Source: an uncultured SAR116 cluster alpha proteobacterium
GTDB taxonomy: Bacteria > Pseudomonadota > Alphaproteobacteria > Puniceispirillales > Puniceispirillaceae
Direction of reading: 5' to 3'
NCBI GenBank assembly: GCA_902547925.1
Contig: CACCQD010000003.1
Span: 1 to 64,000 of the forward strand
Length of the DNA: 64,000 nt
Position 1 is the stretch's first letter; each line of letters begins with the position of its first letter. A program made the position numbers and the translations under genes. This document shows, one piece after another, positions 62,566 to 64,000 of the stretch. A model generated the notes under the pieces. It searched no databases. It had not been told where the DNA came from and saw only the letters and a list, made by a program, of their open reading frames with translations.

Positions 62566-63206
62566 TGCCCGATCTTTTGCTCGAAAATCGACACCTTGCG
62601 ACAGGCCACGGTGTTGTCATTGGTATCGATGAGGCTGGACGCGGACCGTGGGCAGGCCCAGTGACGGCCGCCGCCTTCTGGCTCAACCCAAATTGCTTTG
62701 ATCGGATCCCACCAGAGTTGAATGACTCGAAAAAGCTCAACCCAGCCAAGCGCGCTTCCGTTTACAACGCGTTGATCGGTGGTGAGCATGCATTTTCCGT
62801 GGTGTCGATAGCCGCTGCTGAAATAGACCAGATTGGTATTCTCGCCGCCACTTTTCTGGCCATGCGTCAAGCGACCACACAATTACAGGAGCTTTTGATC
62901 AGCCGTCAGCATCTCGGTGTTGGGTTATGTCTTGTCGACGGCAATCTAGACCCCAACCTGGGACTGCCGACCAAGACAGTGATCAAGGGAGACGCCCTAT
63001 CTTGTTCAATTGCGGCCGCATCCATCATCGCCAAGGAAACCCGGGACAATCTGATGCGCAGCCTTGCGCGAGATTATGATGTTTACGGCTGGGACAGCAA
63101 TATGGGCTATGGGACCAAAATCCATTCAGAAGCCCTGCAGGCGCATGGCGTCAGCGAACATCACCGCCGAAGCTTCGCGCCGATCAAACGATTGCTGCAA
63201 CTGTAA
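62565..63206 (+). CDS. rnhB: ribonuclease HII
   Basis: Cleaves RNA in RNA-DNA hybrids, including single ribonucleotides. 213 residues. VIGIDEAGRGPWAGPVTAAA holds the first catalytic Asp-Glu pair, LNDSKKLNPAKR follows, VDGN the second block, and SIAAASIIAKETRD the last catalytic segment, with GYGTKIHSEALQAHG after it. Start ATG 62565 overlaps the moaB stop by one base (TAATG). In alphaproteobacteria rnhB usually sits next to ccrM, exactly as here. Confidence 0.96.
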   Translation: MPDLLLENRHLATGHGVVIGIDEAGRGPWAGPVTAAAFWLNPNCFDRIPPELNDSKKLNPAKRASVYNALIGGEHAFSVVSIAAAEIDQIGILAATFLAMRQATTQLQELLISRQHLGVGLCLVDGNLDPNLGLPTKTVIKGDALSCSIAAASIIAKETRDNLMRSLARDYDVYGWDSNMGYGTKIHSEALQAHGVSEHHRRSFAPIKRLLQL

Positions 63207-63363
63207 ACGCTCTGCATTTTCCAACTTTTCACATCGGCGAATGACATCAGCATTTTTTTGCGACACACCTTTGTAACTGTATGGGTTTGGCCGTTCTGGT
63301 TGGCTGACTAAGCGTTTGGCCTAATGGCGACCCACTAGATGAATGCTGTCTGCCAGATATCAC

Positions 63364-63429
63364 CACAACATGTTGTGATCACTTTAACTTCGCCAGTTAA
63401 CATGTTGACTTTACGTTATAATGTGATTC
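63364..63429 (+). promoter_or_regulatory. ccrM promoter region with AACATGTT repeats and a GANTC site
   Basis: The 327-base gap 63207-63533 between rnhB and ccrM holds a perfect palindrome CACAACATGTTGTG at 63364-63377 and a second AACATGTT within GTTAACATGTTGAC at 63396-63409. The two centres are 32 bases apart, about three helical turns. TTAAC occurs at 63384 and 63397. A perfect -10 hexamer TATAAT is at 63417-63422, but no good -35 stands 17 bases before it. GATTC, a CcrM target, is at 63425-63429 right after the -10. The remaining parts of the gap show nothing I can name. Confidence 0.5.
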
Positions 63430-63512
63430 TTTTAGGTGTCTCTCATCAAAAAACCCAACCGATTTGACAGATTTTTTTGGTGTTTGGGCGCAATTTTCAG
63501 CCGGTCTTTTAG

Positions 63513-64000
<488 letters not shown>

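Noticed and set aside
63384..63400. TTAA-N9-TTAA upstream of ccrM as a CtrA site
   Set aside because: The CtrA consensus has seven bases between the half-sites; nine puts them on a different helical phase. Recorded only as a possible relative.

Overview
The window looks like an ordinary chromosomal segment from a marine alphaproteobacterium of moderate GC content. Gene orders shared by many alphaproteobacteria (hrcA-rph-rdgB-hemW-lppC/rsmI-gshB; maf-coaE-dnaQ next to ppsR and hemE; mnmE-mnmG-rsmG-parA-parB; leuS-lptE-holA) and a CcrM-type GANTC methyltransferase at the right edge support this. A SAR116-like lineage (Puniceispirillum relatives) is my best guess from gene content. It is inference, not a database result.

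Layout. 1-7.2 kb: a 2-oxoglutarate oxygenase (cut by the window start), a BMP-type nucleoside ABC importer (binding protein, ATPase, two permeases) and cytidine deaminase, facing uracil phosphoribosyltransferase, with thymidine kinase beside it. This is a pyrimidine uptake and salvage block. 7.2-15 kb: dapB, the heat-shock genes dnaJ-dnaK-grpE, two small uncharacterised genes and hrcA. 15-22 kb: rph, rdgB, hemW, an LppC-like lipoprotein, rsmI, a decayed yraN, a BON lipoprotein and gshB. 22-24.7 kb: a broken comM, then HIT and GNAT genes. 24.7-28.4 kb: XRE regulator, Smr protein, Tim44-like protein, FxsA, SecB, dnaQ.

28.4-40 kb is the replication-origin neighbourhood. coaE, maf and ppsR read leftwards, and hemE, hemJ, rho, mnmE, mnmG, rsmG, parA and parB read rightwards, apart from ogt. 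The 386-bp gap between ppsR and hemE carries two perfect DnaA boxes, one near-consensus box and an AT-rich stretch, so I propose it as oriC. Two parS sites, one perfect and one with a single mismatch, lie 3.4 and 7 kb to its right, inside ogt and rsmG.

40-44 kb holds holA, lptE and leuS. About 44.2-49.9 kb is visibly AT-richer than its surroundings. It holds a DUF3576 lipoprotein, a porin, a sulfotransferase-like protein of unknown function, a TPR-sulfotransferase fusion and a TIGR02466-like oxygenase. The right-hand composition change falls inside yggS. 50-63 kb returns to housekeeping genes: ribA, an orphan response regulator, tRNA-Gln, ispE, a TPR protein, ETF-ubiquinone oxidoreductase, a uracil-DNA glycosylase, a lytic transglycosylase, moaB, rnhB and the start of ccrM. 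Among them is a clear STT3/PglB-type oligosaccharyltransferase with no glycan genes beside it.

Most notable: the oriC/parS arrangement, the orphan PglB homologue, the adjacent yraN and comM pseudogenes, the ccrM leader with its own GANTC site, and the AT-rich sulfotransferase island. No CRISPR array, insertion sequence, prophage or rRNA was seen.
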